The position numbers and the translations under genes are program-made. Positions 1 through 8,098 of a stretch of DNA of 64,000 nt are shown here, in pieces. Location: the NCBI GenBank assembly GCA_027452215.1, contig DAIDGQ010000045.1, positions 186,001 to 250,000 on the forward strand, in the 5' to 3' direction. Source of the DNA: Granulicella sp. GTDB taxonomy: Bacteria > Acidobacteriota > Terriglobia > Terriglobales > Acidobacteriaceae. Under the pieces are notes generated by a model. The model saw only the letters and a program-made list of their open reading frames with translations. It did no database searches and was not told where the DNA came from. The first letter of the stretch is position 1; each line of letters starts with the position of its first letter.

Positions 1-399
1 CCGCAGTCGATCCTGATAGCGGCCCGTGATCAACGCAACGCGCGATGCTGTGCACACCGCCGAGTTCGCATACGCCTGCAGAAGGCGAACGCCCTTCGCC
101 GCAATGCCGTCGATGTTCGGAGTACTGAGATCCGGCCGCCCATAGCAGGCCACATCCGCATACCCCATATCGTCCGCGAGGATGAAAACAATGTTGGGAG
201 GCTTCGCCGCAGGCTCCGCGCCCGCTAAGTTGCCGCGCATCGCCAGCGAGATCATCCCCGTGGCGGCACCGCGAATCACATCACGCCGCGTGAAGGGACG
301 CTTCGCTGCACGCTCCCCAATCCGCTCATCGCTGCGGCTCGACAACGTGTGCGTCGCGAAGGAACGTCTCTTCGCAACTCTCTTCCGTTCAAAGGTCAT
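1..399 (-). CDS. Sulfatase (arylsulfatase family), N-terminal part, runs off the window edge
   Basis: The first 133 residues of an exported type I sulfatase, which hydrolyses sulfate esters, probably of polysaccharides or phenols. A twin-arginine export signal (TRRDVIRGA, residues 37-45) follows an unusually long, basic N-terminal region. The mature domain opens with PNIVFILADDMGYADV. D76 and D77 are the usual metal ligands. The sequence CTASR (residues 116-120) matches the C-x-A/P-x-R signature whose Cys becomes formylglycine, so a maturase encoded elsewhere would be needed. The ATG at 399 gives an uninterrupted frame to the window edge. The C-terminal domain lies outside the window, so the substrate cannot be judged. 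Confidence 0.9.
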   Translation of the reverse strand, partial: MTFERKRVAKRRSFATHTLSSRSDERIGERAAKRPFTRRDVIRGAATGMISLAMRGNLAGAEPAAKPPNIVFILADDMGYADVACYGRPDLSTPNIDGIAAKGVRLLQAYANSAVCTASRVALITGRYQDRLR

Positions 400-574
400 G
401 ACGTCAGGTGCTCCTTCGTTCCTCGCCGCGGCGGCTCCACGGAAAAGCTGCAGCAACGACTATGCAGACGTTATCGCGCTTATTTGGTGCGGTCAAGAAG
501 CGGGCCGAAGGATAATCCTCTACTGACGCTTCAAGACATTCCAAAGCAGAGCGTAGCAGCCCATCCCCAAACAA

Positions 575-603
575 CCTCGCCGCCCCAGGTGGGAGCGGCG
601 AGG
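575..603 (-). terminator. Intrinsic terminator of the respiratory operon
   Basis: A perfect 9-bp stem (CCTCGCCGC at 575-583 with GCGGCGAGG at 595-603) lies about 30 bases past the stop of the last operon gene. On the transcribed strand it is followed by TTGTTTGGGG, a moderate T-tract. The rest of the 400-633 gap shows nothing recognisable. Confidence 0.65.
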
Positions 604-633
604 GACCTTATCAATTCGAACGGATGCTGCAGA

Positions 634-1362
634 CTATTTCTCGTACACCGTTCCAGCCGGCTTATACGGAGGATCCGAGACGACACGAATGTAGGCAATC
701 ACCGCCTGCACATCCGCCGGACTCAGCGTCTTGCCATATGGAGGCATCAGCGCGGATCGACTCAGCGCAGGCCCGCCATGCTGAATCACCGCCAGCATGT
801 CCGCATCACTCATCTTGTTCAGTGTGCCTCCGTCGGTAAACGCATGCGGCTTCACCGCTAGATTGTCGTAGTTCGAAACGCGCTCCGCAGACGACTCTGG
901 GTCATGGCAACGGCTGCAGTACTTGTCCGCCACAATCGACCCCAGTTGCTGCTGGTAGCCCAGCGCAATCTCTCCAACCTGCACTGACGCCTCGTGAGCC
1001 TTCCCGGGAGTGGTTGCACTCAACGTGTACCGTCCACCTATCGTGCCCAGCCGGACATTCGTCGTCGCCTGACCACTGGAATCCGTAAGGATCGCAGCCG
1101 GATCAAACACAACTCCGGCTGGTCCATGGAACTCGACCAACGCTCCGGTCACCGCCGCTCCCTGATCGTCATTCACCTGCACCACCACCGGGTTCGCGAG
1201 CACAGTCCCGGTCGGCCCGGTCTGCTTATCCCCGCTCGATAGAACGATCGCCGCTCCGGTAGCGGTCGGCTTCAATGCAGAGGAGGACGCCGCCGGGTGC
1301 TTGCATCCAATCCCCGCACCCATCAGCAACAGCACTGCGCATGCAACGGGTCGCCTTGTCAT
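634..1362 (-). CDS. Monoheme cytochrome c lipoprotein with an Ig-like domain
   Basis: 242 aa. An N-terminal hydrophobic segment ends in a Cys at residue 20 (AGIGC); this is a plausible but imperfect lipobox, because -3 is Gly. Residues about 40-130 resemble a bacterial Ig-like (Big/invasin) fold, with the typical phrase 'VNDDQGAAVTGALVEF'. The C-terminal half is a class I cytochrome c: CSRCH at 149-153 binds heme and Met206 (ALMPP) is the likely sixth ligand. The start overlaps the end of the octaheme cytochrome gene by 4 bases, so the two are translationally coupled. The Ig domain may hold the heme domain away from the membrane or bind a partner. It is probably a terminal electron carrier for the complex encoded upstream. 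Confidence 0.85.
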   Translation of the reverse strand: MTRRPVACAVLLLMGAGIGCKHPAASSSALKPTATGAAIVLSSGDKQTGPTGTVLANPVVVQVNDDQGAAVTGALVEFHGPAGVVFDPAAILTDSSGQATTNVRLGTIGGRYTLSATTPGKAHEASVQVGEIALGYQQQLGSIVADKYCSRCHDPESSAERVSNYDNLAVKPHAFTDGGTLNKMSDADMLAVIQHGGPALSRSALMPPYGKTLSPADVQAVIAYIRVVSDPPYKPAGTVYEK

Positions 1363-3416
1363 TGCTTTCCCTCCTGTTTGCCTGAGCCCTTCAGCGTCAT
1401 CAGAAACGCTGTCATTGCACGAGCATCTTCATCGCTAATATTCTGGTTCGGTTCCATCGTGCCCGGTCTCAACTCCTGCGGATTCTTCAGCCATGCGTAG
1501 ATCCACGCTGGTGTCAGCCGCGATCCCACCTGCGTCAACGTCGGCCCGATATATCCCTTGTCCGTCTTCGTATCGATGATGTGACACGACTGGCAAGCAT
1601 ATCTGGAGTAGAACAACTGTCGACCATGCTCCACCATCGCTGGAGGATTGACCGCCGGCGGAGCCTTATCCGGATCAATCGTCGCCGATTGATACACCAC
1701 CATGATGTAGTCAGTGAGCGTCTTCCGGTCCGCATCCGATAGATTGAACCGCGGCATCCGGCGAGTCAGTGCAGGCCGCAGCGTATTCGGGTTCTTGAGG
1801 AACGCGTCCAGCCATGCACGCTGCACCGAACTTCCCTCGAGCGTCAGATCCGGCGCCATGTCGCTGCCATGCCCGTTGATGCGGTGGCAACTGAAGCAGT
1901 CAAGGTCGGTCATCAGCTTGCCCGCTGGGCCCGCAGGCTCATAGGTCGTCTGATGAATCCCCGCAACGCGCAGCTTCTCCGGCATCGTCTGGCTGCGATC
2001 CCCAAGCGATAGCAGCGCCGTCGTCAGGCCATCGCGCTGTGTGTCGGTCAGGGTGTATTGCGGCATCTTCAAGCCCGGTCCAAACGCCTGCGGGTCCTTG
2101 ATCTTGCCTGCAATATAAGCCGGCAGCGCGTGCTGCATGCCCGGAAGAAAGACCACCTGCGATAGCGGCTTGCTGCCTATGCGGCTAAGGTCCGGTGCAA
2201 AGTTATCAGGCTTGTTGACCCCATTGATCGTGTGGCACGCCGCGCAGCCAAGCTCCGCCACCAACTTTTTGCCATGTGCAATCTGCGCCGGTGTCGCCGG
2301 ATCCAGATGCACATTCGACCCGTAGTCGGAGTCCGTCTTGCTCATCAGGTAGGACGTAAGCGTCGCCACCTGCTGCGGAGTAAACCGGTAGTGCGGCATC
2401 ATCGTCGCCGAGTTGTAGACATGTGGATTCTCAATCCACGCCTGCAGCCAGGCTGGCTTCACCTTGTTGCCAACACGGGTCAACTCCGGACCAACATTAC
2501 CCCCCACCAGGTTGCCTGCGCCGTTCTGTACCGCATGGCACGTCGCGCAGAACGATTCGCCATACAGGCTCGCTCCCGCCGATGGGTCCGCATTCTTCGC
2601 AAGTGCGATCATCGTTGCATCGCTATCACCCGCATGCGGAGTGCTGCTGCTCATCAGAAACGCAGAGATGTCGCTCGCATCCGCGTCACTGAGCTTGTAG
2701 TTCGGCATCGTCGCAGACACCGCGTACGCCTGCGGATCTTTGATCCAGCTAAACACCCACTCGCGCGTTGTCTTGTCTGCGAGATGCTCAAGCGACGGAG
2801 GATCATCGGTCGCCTTCATCGTCGTGCCATCCGGAGTCTTCACCAGGTGGCAGCTCACGCAACCATACTGCGCCAGCATCTTTCGGCCGCTGTTAAGTTG
2901 TGGAGTTCCAGTCAACTCGTTCTGATGACACTGCCCGCATCCAGACTCAATAAACCGCGCAGGAAGAATCGGATCTTCGCCAGCGCGCTCGCTGAAATGA
3001 GCCTCGGACACCGTCGTCGCAGGGCCCTGGCCACGATGGCAGATCACGCATCCATACCGGTCCAGTGGATGTGGAATCACTGGATGCTTCCGGAACGGCT
3101 GCATCTTCACATCCGCCAGGCTGGCTTCTTTCAACCCTTCATGGCACGTCGCGCAGCGGTCGACTACTCCCAACTCTGGCAGCCATATCTGCTGGATGCC
3201 CGGCTCAAACCGCCGCCGCAGGCTGATCGCATCGCTGCGGTCGTGGATCAGCGAAAGGTATCCATTCTGATAGCCATGCCACTCGCTGAAGTGGTCTTTT
3301 GCAGGAGCGATCGCAAGAGCAATCAGCAGCAATCCGCTGACGATGCCGAAGGCCCGCATCGTGTCCCCGAAGAGAGCACGCCAGATGGAAGAGAGGAATT
3401 TCATAACGGTCTTCAC
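1359..3416 (-). CDS. Membrane-anchored octaheme cytochrome c of the Rieske/cytochrome b complex
   Basis: 685 aa with one N-terminal membrane anchor (about residues 20-38) and a long extracytoplasmic part. Eight CXXCH motifs are visible in order: CATCH (88-92), CVICH, CGQCH, CVSCH, CATCH, CAACH, CFSCH and CQSCH. From the fourth onward they sit in repeated class I cytochrome units, each ending in a phrase like 'MPxYxLSDxD...LTxYLM', so the protein looks like tandem duplications of a monoheme domain fused to an N-terminal multiheme segment. The gene begins directly after the subunit IV gene. It most likely takes the place of cytochrome c1/f and passes electrons from the Rieske centre to periplasmic acceptors. 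Confidence 0.9.
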   Translation of the reverse strand: MKTVMKFLSSIWRALFGDTMRAFGIVSGLLLIALAIAPAKDHFSEWHGYQNGYLSLIHDRSDAISLRRRFEPGIQQIWLPELGVVDRCATCHEGLKEASLADVKMQPFRKHPVIPHPLDRYGCVICHRGQGPATTVSEAHFSERAGEDPILPARFIESGCGQCHQNELTGTPQLNSGRKMLAQYGCVSCHLVKTPDGTTMKATDDPPSLEHLADKTTREWVFSWIKDPQAYAVSATMPNYKLSDADASDISAFLMSSSTPHAGDSDATMIALAKNADPSAGASLYGESFCATCHAVQNGAGNLVGGNVGPELTRVGNKVKPAWLQAWIENPHVYNSATMMPHYRFTPQQVATLTSYLMSKTDSDYGSNVHLDPATPAQIAHGKKLVAELGCAACHTINGVNKPDNFAPDLSRIGSKPLSQVVFLPGMQHALPAYIAGKIKDPQAFGPGLKMPQYTLTDTQRDGLTTALLSLGDRSQTMPEKLRVAGIHQTTYEPAGPAGKLMTDLDCFSCHRINGHGSDMAPDLTLEGSSVQRAWLDAFLKNPNTLRPALTRRMPRFNLSDADRKTLTDYIMVVYQSATIDPDKAPPAVNPPAMVEHGRQLFYSRYACQSCHIIDTKTDKGYIGPTLTQVGSRLTPAWIYAWLKNPQELRPGTMEPNQNISDEDARAMTAFLMTLKGSGKQEGKQ

Positions 3417-4121
3417 TTAGCTCCTCCAGGGGAGTACCCACGACCATCCAGGGCCGCGGAAGAAGGTGCCAACCGCTGTCAGCACAATGAGTTCAAATAG
3501 AAACCAGGTCATCACCCACCAGGCCATCGGCTTTTTGGATAGATAGCGACACGAGGCGCTCTTCGATTGCGGAGAACTGTTCGCCGCAACAATCATCGCA
3601 ATCGCAACGATCAGACTCGGCACAGCGGCCACATACACATGGAACGCCACCAGGAACACCAGCAGGCCAATCGCCGTGACATAGAAGATCTGCAATCGCC
3701 TGCGACGATGATGAAGAAACAATCCCGCCGCTTCAATGTTGATATTGAAGTAAGGAATGATCACCAGCGATACGATGAGCATCGTGGGAACCAGCACGCC
3801 CGCAACGACAGGGGGAAAGTAGTGCAGCAGCTCCTGCAGTCCAAGAAAATACCAAGGAGCCTTCGCAGGATTCGGGGTATGCGTTGGGTCCGCAATGCCT
3901 TCGAGCGGAGCATTGAACAACAGCGCCATGCCCACCAGCACGATCGCCAGTATCTCAATCGCAAGCACCACGCGGAACAGCACTTCCGGATACGTCTGAA
4001 CCTGCTCCTCGTAATTCGCCTTCACCTGCGCGGATGTCCGGCGAGTCACAAACACCACGCGCTGGGGAGAGCGCCGCTGATCGGAGTCGACGCCGGCTAC
4101 AAAATCCTTCGGGTCACTCAT
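3417..4121 (-). CDS. Cytochrome b C-terminal domain / subunit IV-like protein
   Basis: 234 aa and about five membrane segments, corresponding to cytochrome b6f subunit IV or the C-terminal half of cytochrome b. The quinol-oxidation (Qo) motif PEWY appears as APWY, inside [16 protein letters not shown]; this variant is known from split cytochrome b proteins of several phyla. A soluble N-terminal extension of about 50 residues comes before the first helix. The start overlaps the end of the b6-like gene by 4 bases (ATGA). With that protein it forms the quinone-binding core. Confidence 0.9.
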   Translation of the reverse strand: MSDPKDFVAGVDSDQRRSPQRVVFVTRRTSAQVKANYEEQVQTYPEVLFRVVLAIEILAIVLVGMALLFNAPLEGIADPTHTPNPAKAPWYFLGLQELLHYFPPVVAGVLVPTMLIVSLVIIPYFNINIEAAGLFLHHRRRRLQIFYVTAIGLLVFLVAFHVYVAAVPSLIVAIAMIVAANSSPQSKSASCRYLSKKPMAWWVMTWFLFELIVLTAVGTFFRGPGWSWVLPWRS

Positions 4122-4912
4122 TTGGCCTCCTTCACTAGAGTCGATTCATCCACTGCTCCTGCGCGCTTCGGTTCGCTCTGGTGTACGTAGAGGCCGCCGT
4201 CCTTGCGAATACGCCAGAAGTGCACGGCGATAAACAGCAGCGCCGCGAGTGGCAGAATCAAGCAGTGCAGCACATAGAACCGCAACAGCGCGTTGGCATT
4301 CACCTGGTTGCCGCCGAGCATCAGAAAGTGAATCTTGCTCCCCACCAGCGGTACTGCCTTCGAGAGATTCGATCCTACGGTGATCGCCCAGTACGCCAGC
4401 TGATCCCACGGCAGTAGATAACCCGTGTAGCTCAGCAGCAGTGTAATCAGCAACAGCACCACACCAATCACCCAGTTGAACTCGCGCGGTGCACGATACG
4501 CCCCGCGATAGAACACCTTGAACATGTGCGCAAACACCAGGAACACCATCGCCTGTGCCGACCACCGATGCAGATTGCGAAGGAAGAGTCCCGATGACAC
4601 CACAAACTGCAAGTCCTTCATGTCCGCATACGCCTGCGGGACCGACGGATGGTAGTACAGCATCAGCAGCACGCCCGTGATAATCAGAATCATGAACGTC
4701 CCCAGCGTCAGCGTGCCCAGGTACCACGTCGAGCTCACACTCAGCATCCGCTTGCGGACTTTGGTGGAGAACAGATGGAGGAATACATTCTGTTGAATAG
4801 CGAGCGCACGATGCAGTGTGCTGGTGCCTCGGCCGCTGCGGAAGATGGAGCGCCAGACCCGGCTTTGCTCCACCTGTTCGAGGATTTTGTCAGTCTTTCC
4901 GGGCATACTCAT
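4118..4912 (-). CDS. Cytochrome b6-like subunit (N-terminal cytochrome b)
   Basis: 264 aa, four-helix cytochrome b. Four heme-ligand His residues are visible: RNLHRW and FAHMF in one helix pair, VLHCL and AVHFW in the other, giving two b hemes across the membrane. The Qo-site phrase [12 protein letters not shown] is intact. It oxidises quinol together with the Rieske protein. Its start overlaps the Rieske gene by 4 bases and its end overlaps the subunit IV gene, so the three core subunits are translationally coupled. Confidence 0.93.
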   Translation of the reverse strand: MSMPGKTDKILEQVEQSRVWRSIFRSGRGTSTLHRALAIQQNVFLHLFSTKVRKRMLSVSSTWYLGTLTLGTFMILIITGVLLMLYYHPSVPQAYADMKDLQFVVSSGLFLRNLHRWSAQAMVFLVFAHMFKVFYRGAYRAPREFNWVIGVVLLLITLLLSYTGYLLPWDQLAYWAITVGSNLSKAVPLVGSKIHFLMLGGNQVNANALLRFYVLHCLILPLAALLFIAVHFWRIRKDGGLYVHQSEPKRAGAVDESTLVKEAK

Positions 4913-5400
4913 ATCCTCAAATACTGCAGTGGGTGAATGTCGGTAGAGCGATCGACCATCAGGTCGCCTTCATCGCTTACCCATGTCCTTAGCCACGGCA
5001 GCGGCTTCGGCGCAGGGCCTTCGATCTTAACTCCGGTGCGTGTAAATTCGCTGCCGTGGCAAGGGCACTTGATCATGCCGAGCTCCTGGTTCCATGCCGT
5101 CAGGCAGCCCAGATGTGTGCACACGGCACTCAGCGCAAAATATCCCTCGGACGTATGCACCAGGTAGATCCCCGCATTCGGATCCATAGTCACCGAGTCC
5201 ACCGCAAAGTCTTCCGGCTTGCCCAGGTTCACGATCGGCGATGGCTCATACAAGACATTCGGTGACAGGAATTGATACGCAAAACCCGCTGTTCCCACTG
5301 CGGCAATGCCGAGTGAACCCAGTCCGATTTTTGCGAAGAAAGCGCGGCGGTTCAGCTCGCCCTTCGCCGTTGTGGATGCGTGTTGTTTTTCGTCGGCCAT
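4909..5400 (-). CDS. Rieske [2Fe-2S] protein
   Basis: 163 aa. A Tat signal-anchor ([10 protein letters not shown], residues 17-26) is followed by a hydrophobic segment. The Rieske fold carries CTHLGC (94-99) and CPCHGSE (112-118). Ligands by alignment are C94, H96, C112 and H115, with C99 and C114 forming the stabilising disulfide. It accepts one electron of the quinol pair and delivers it to the octaheme cytochrome. The gene lies between the flavoprotein gene (3-base gap) and the cytochrome b6 gene (4-base overlap). Confidence 0.95.
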   Translation of the reverse strand: MADEKQHASTTAKGELNRRAFFAKIGLGSLGIAAVGTAGFAYQFLSPNVLYEPSPIVNLGKPEDFAVDSVTMDPNAGIYLVHTSEGYFALSAVCTHLGCLTAWNQELGMIKCPCHGSEFTRTGVKIEGPAPKPLPWLRTWVSDEGDLMVDRSTDIHPLQYLRI

Positions 5401-5403
5401 CTC

Positions 5404-7386
5404 TTACCTCACACTTGCGGTTGCAACAGGTGGTGCTGGTCTGAATGCCCGGTCGATCGCATCCACCGAGATCAATCCAGTTGCCTCGACGGGCCTCAGG
5501 TTGTAGGACTCCATCGTGATCGTGCCTGCAGGGCAACGTGCCGCGCACAGCCCGCAGCGTATGCATCGCGACTCGTCCTTCAACATCGCGGAGCCTGTAA
5601 TCACGCCAAGCTCATCTGCCTGGATATCATCCAGTTCAAGGCCCAGCAGTTCGCGAGCATCGGTGATCTTCGCCGTCGTGTCATCGCTGAATTCAATCCG
5701 ATCCAGCGATACGAGTTGCAGACATTGCTCCGGGCACACATCCACGCAGCCACCGCACAGGATGCACATCGTTCCATCCTGCGGTGTGCCCTCAAAGACC
5801 GTGTTCACCCAGCAATGAAGGCAGCGCTGCGCCTCTGCCATCGCCGTGGCATCGTCGTATCCAATCTCTACTTCCGTTACTCCGGTCCGCCGATTCAGGG
5901 GCAGCATCGGGATCGGCTGCCGCATGATATCCAGTAGATCCAGCGGCATCCGATAGCGCTCCTTCACCTCTACCTCGATGATCGGATCCGGATGCTTCAC
6001 CCCGCGCAGATACTCGTCAATCCCAACCGCGGCGCGCTTTCCGTCAGCCACACTGTCGATGATGAGCCGAGGCCCGAAGACGCAGTCGCCACCCGCAAAC
6101 ACGCCTGCCGCCGTCGTCATCAGCGACTGCGGATTCACCGCGACCAACCCTCGTGGAGAGATCTCGACGCCGTCATCCGGAAGCAGAAAGTCCAGCTTGG
6201 CCGCCTGGCCAATCGCCATGATGATCGTGTCACATTCAATCTCCGTCTCGCTGTCATCGAAGAATGTCGGATTGAACCGGCGATTCTCATCGAAGACCGA
6301 CTTCGTCTTCAGTGCTTCGAGCGCCACCACGTGTCCATTCTTGCCGATGATCTGCTTCGGCCCGAACCCCGCATGAATGATGATGCCCTCTTCTTCGGCC
6401 TCTTCAATCTCTTCCAGTGCCGCCGGCATCTCTTTGCGAGTCTCCAGGCACACCAGGTGAACTTCCTGCGCGCCCAGTCGCAGCGCCGAGAGAGACACAT
6501 CCATCATCTCGCGCGTCGCAACCGCCGCCAGGCTTTCCTGCGAAGGCTCAATGTTTTCGACACCACCAGCATGTTGGCGAAGCACCTCACGTGCAGCCGA
6601 GCGGGCCACGTCCATCGCCACATTACCGCCGCCAATCACCAGCACCTTCTTGCCGATGGTGAATCGATACCCGAGGTTCACATTCAGCAAGAAGTCGATG
6701 CCCTTGTACACGCCATCCAGATCGACGCCAGGGATCGTCAGGTCGCGGCTGCGATGTGCCCCCACCGCAATCAACACTGCGTCATAGTCGCGGCGAAGAT
6801 CGGCAATCGTGAAGTCGCGCCCCGCCGCGTGATTCAGCTTCAGCGTAATATCGCCTGTCGCAAGAATCTCGCGAACCTGCGCCTCCACCACGTCGCGCGG
6901 AAGGCGATACTCCGGTAGCCCCAGATACAGCATCCCGCCAGCAACCTGCGACGCTTCAAACAGCGTGACCGAGTAGCCCATCAACGCCAGGTCGTGCGCA
7001 GCTGACAGTCCCACTGGCCCCGCTCCTACAATCGCAACCCGGTACGGCAGCGCTGGCTGCACGCGACCTTCATTCACATTGATCGGGTTCTTCGATTCCG
7101 GTCCGTGGCGTTCCGTCAGAAACCGCTTGAGCGCGCGAATCGCAATCGGCTGATCGATTGTTCCGCGTCGGCAAGCTGTCTCGCAAGGATGCGCGCACAC
7201 TCTTCCGCAGATGCTCGCCATCGGGTTCGGCTCGCGGGCATAGCGGTACGCCTCTTCAAAATTCCCCTCGGCAATCAGTTCGACATACCGTCCCGCATTT
7301 GTATGCGCAGGACAAGCCATCATGCAAGGGAAGTTGGTATTCAACCAATCCTTGTCCACTTTCTTCTCTGAAAAGCGGTGCGGCAT
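5404..7386 (-). CDS. FAD-dependent NAD(P) oxidoreductase with GltD-type core and two C-terminal [4Fe-4S] sites
   Basis: About 660 aa. The N-terminal cysteine region (CMMACP from residue 21, then CGRVCAHPCETAC) is the Fe-S domain found in glutamate synthase small subunits and related enzymes. Next come an FAD dinucleotide fold (GAGPVGLSAAHDLALMGYS) and an NAD(P) fold (VIGGGNVAMDVARS). A ferredoxin-like tail contains CILCGGCVDVCPEQC and CIRCGLCAARCP. No glutamate synthase large subunit is present, so it probably exchanges electrons between NAD(P)H and the cytochrome b complex instead of making glutamate. An in-frame ATG lies 18 bases upstream at 7404, but AAAGGA sits properly only before 7386. 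It probably faces the cytoplasm, since no export signal is seen. Confidence 0.88.
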   Translation of the reverse strand: MPHRFSEKKVDKDWLNTNFPCMMACPAHTNAGRYVELIAEGNFEEAYRYAREPNPMASICGRVCAHPCETACRRGTIDQPIAIRALKRFLTERHGPESKNPINVNEGRVQPALPYRVAIVGAGPVGLSAAHDLALMGYSVTLFEASQVAGGMLYLGLPEYRLPRDVVEAQVREILATGDITLKLNHAAGRDFTIADLRRDYDAVLIAVGAHRSRDLTIPGVDLDGVYKGIDFLLNVNLGYRFTIGKKVLVIGGGNVAMDVARSAAREVLRQHAGGVENIEPSQESLAAVATREMMDVSLSALRLGAQEVHLVCLETRKEMPAALEEIEEAEEEGIIIHAGFGPKQIIGKNGHVVALEALKTKSVFDENRRFNPTFFDDSETEIECDTIIMAIGQAAKLDFLLPDDGVEISPRGLVAVNPQSLMTTAAGVFAGGDCVFGPRLIIDSVADGKRAAVGIDEYLRGVKHPDPIIEVEVKERYRMPLDLLDIMRQPIPMLPLNRRTGVTEVEIGYDDATAMAEAQRCLHCWVNTVFEGTPQDGTMCILCGGCVDVCPEQCLQLVSLDRIEFSDDTTAKITDARELLGLELDDIQADELGVITGSAMLKDESRCIRCGLCAARCPAGTITMESYNLRPVEATGLISVDAIDRAFRPAPPVATASVR

Positions 7387-7454
7387 GACGGTCCTTTCTT
7401 GCATAGGGAGGAGGGAGATTCGGCGGCGACCTGCGTCGGTCGCCGCCGCGTGAG

Positions 7455-8036
7455 TTACTTGGTGAGCGTGAAGTCTGCAGTCGTGTCGCCGGCCACCTTC
7501 ACCGGGTTCGTCTTGGTCTTCCCGCCTTCATGCCATGCGGTCACTGTGTATGATCCATCGGGCACATTCTCGATCTTGTATGCGCCTGTTTTATCGGTCA
7601 CAGCAAAGTATGGTGTCGGCGAAACGACCAGGTAGCCCGCCATGTCCGGATGAACATTGCACAGCAGCGGGATCGCGCCCGGGTTGTCGAACTTGAACGA
7701 CTGGCGTTGACCCTGGGGCCACGTGCCAAGGTTGTGCCCAAGCTTCTTGTTGCCATTCACCGAGGGCCAGAACACGTTGTGCGCAACGCTGTCGCTGTTC
7801 AGAAATTCAACCGTCGTACCCTGCTGCACCGCGACAACGTGCGGCACGAACATCAGGCCCTTCTGGTCAATCGTCACGTGTTGGGTAGGAGCTGGGAACG
7901 TCTTTCCCGGGATGGCTTCCACGTAGACTACGGATTCACCTTTGACGCCTGCGACCTTGCCATGAATCGTGCCGGCAAACGCTGCAGTGCCATAGGCCGT
8001 CAGGCCGGTAAGTAGGATAAGGGCTATGCGTTTCAT
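7455..8036 (-). CDS. Secreted cupredoxin (type 1 copper protein) with a C-terminal carboxypeptidase-regulatory-like domain
   Basis: 193 aa with a Sec signal peptide ending near AAFAG (residue 21). Type 1 copper ligands can be placed as H86 (VAHNVFW), C126 (LLCNVHPDM), H129 and M132, the usual plastocyanin pattern. Residues about 143-190 (TDKTGAYKIENVPDGSYTVTAWH) resemble the carboxypeptidase regulatory-like beta-sandwich. It is probably a periplasmic electron carrier working with the cytochrome complex encoded just downstream. Confidence 0.85.
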   Translation of the reverse strand: MKRIALILLTGLTAYGTAAFAGTIHGKVAGVKGESVVYVEAIPGKTFPAPTQHVTIDQKGLMFVPHVVAVQQGTTVEFLNSDSVAHNVFWPSVNGNKKLGHNLGTWPQGQRQSFKFDNPGAIPLLCNVHPDMAGYLVVSPTPYFAVTDKTGAYKIENVPDGSYTVTAWHEGGKTKTNPVKVAGDTTADFTLTK

Positions 8037-8098
8037 ATGTTCTCCTGGTGGTACGAATTAGAGTTCCTGTTCCTGTGATTCCTGGTCTGTCCGCTCTC

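Noticed and set aside
2232-3500. 422-codon plus-strand frame over the octaheme cytochrome gene
   Set aside because: Arg/His-rich translation with no motif; the minus strand encodes eight heme sites.
5404-7386. Glutamate synthase small subunit (gltD)
   Set aside because: No large subunit nearby, extra C-terminal ferredoxin sites, and an operon of respiratory genes argue for a redox role.
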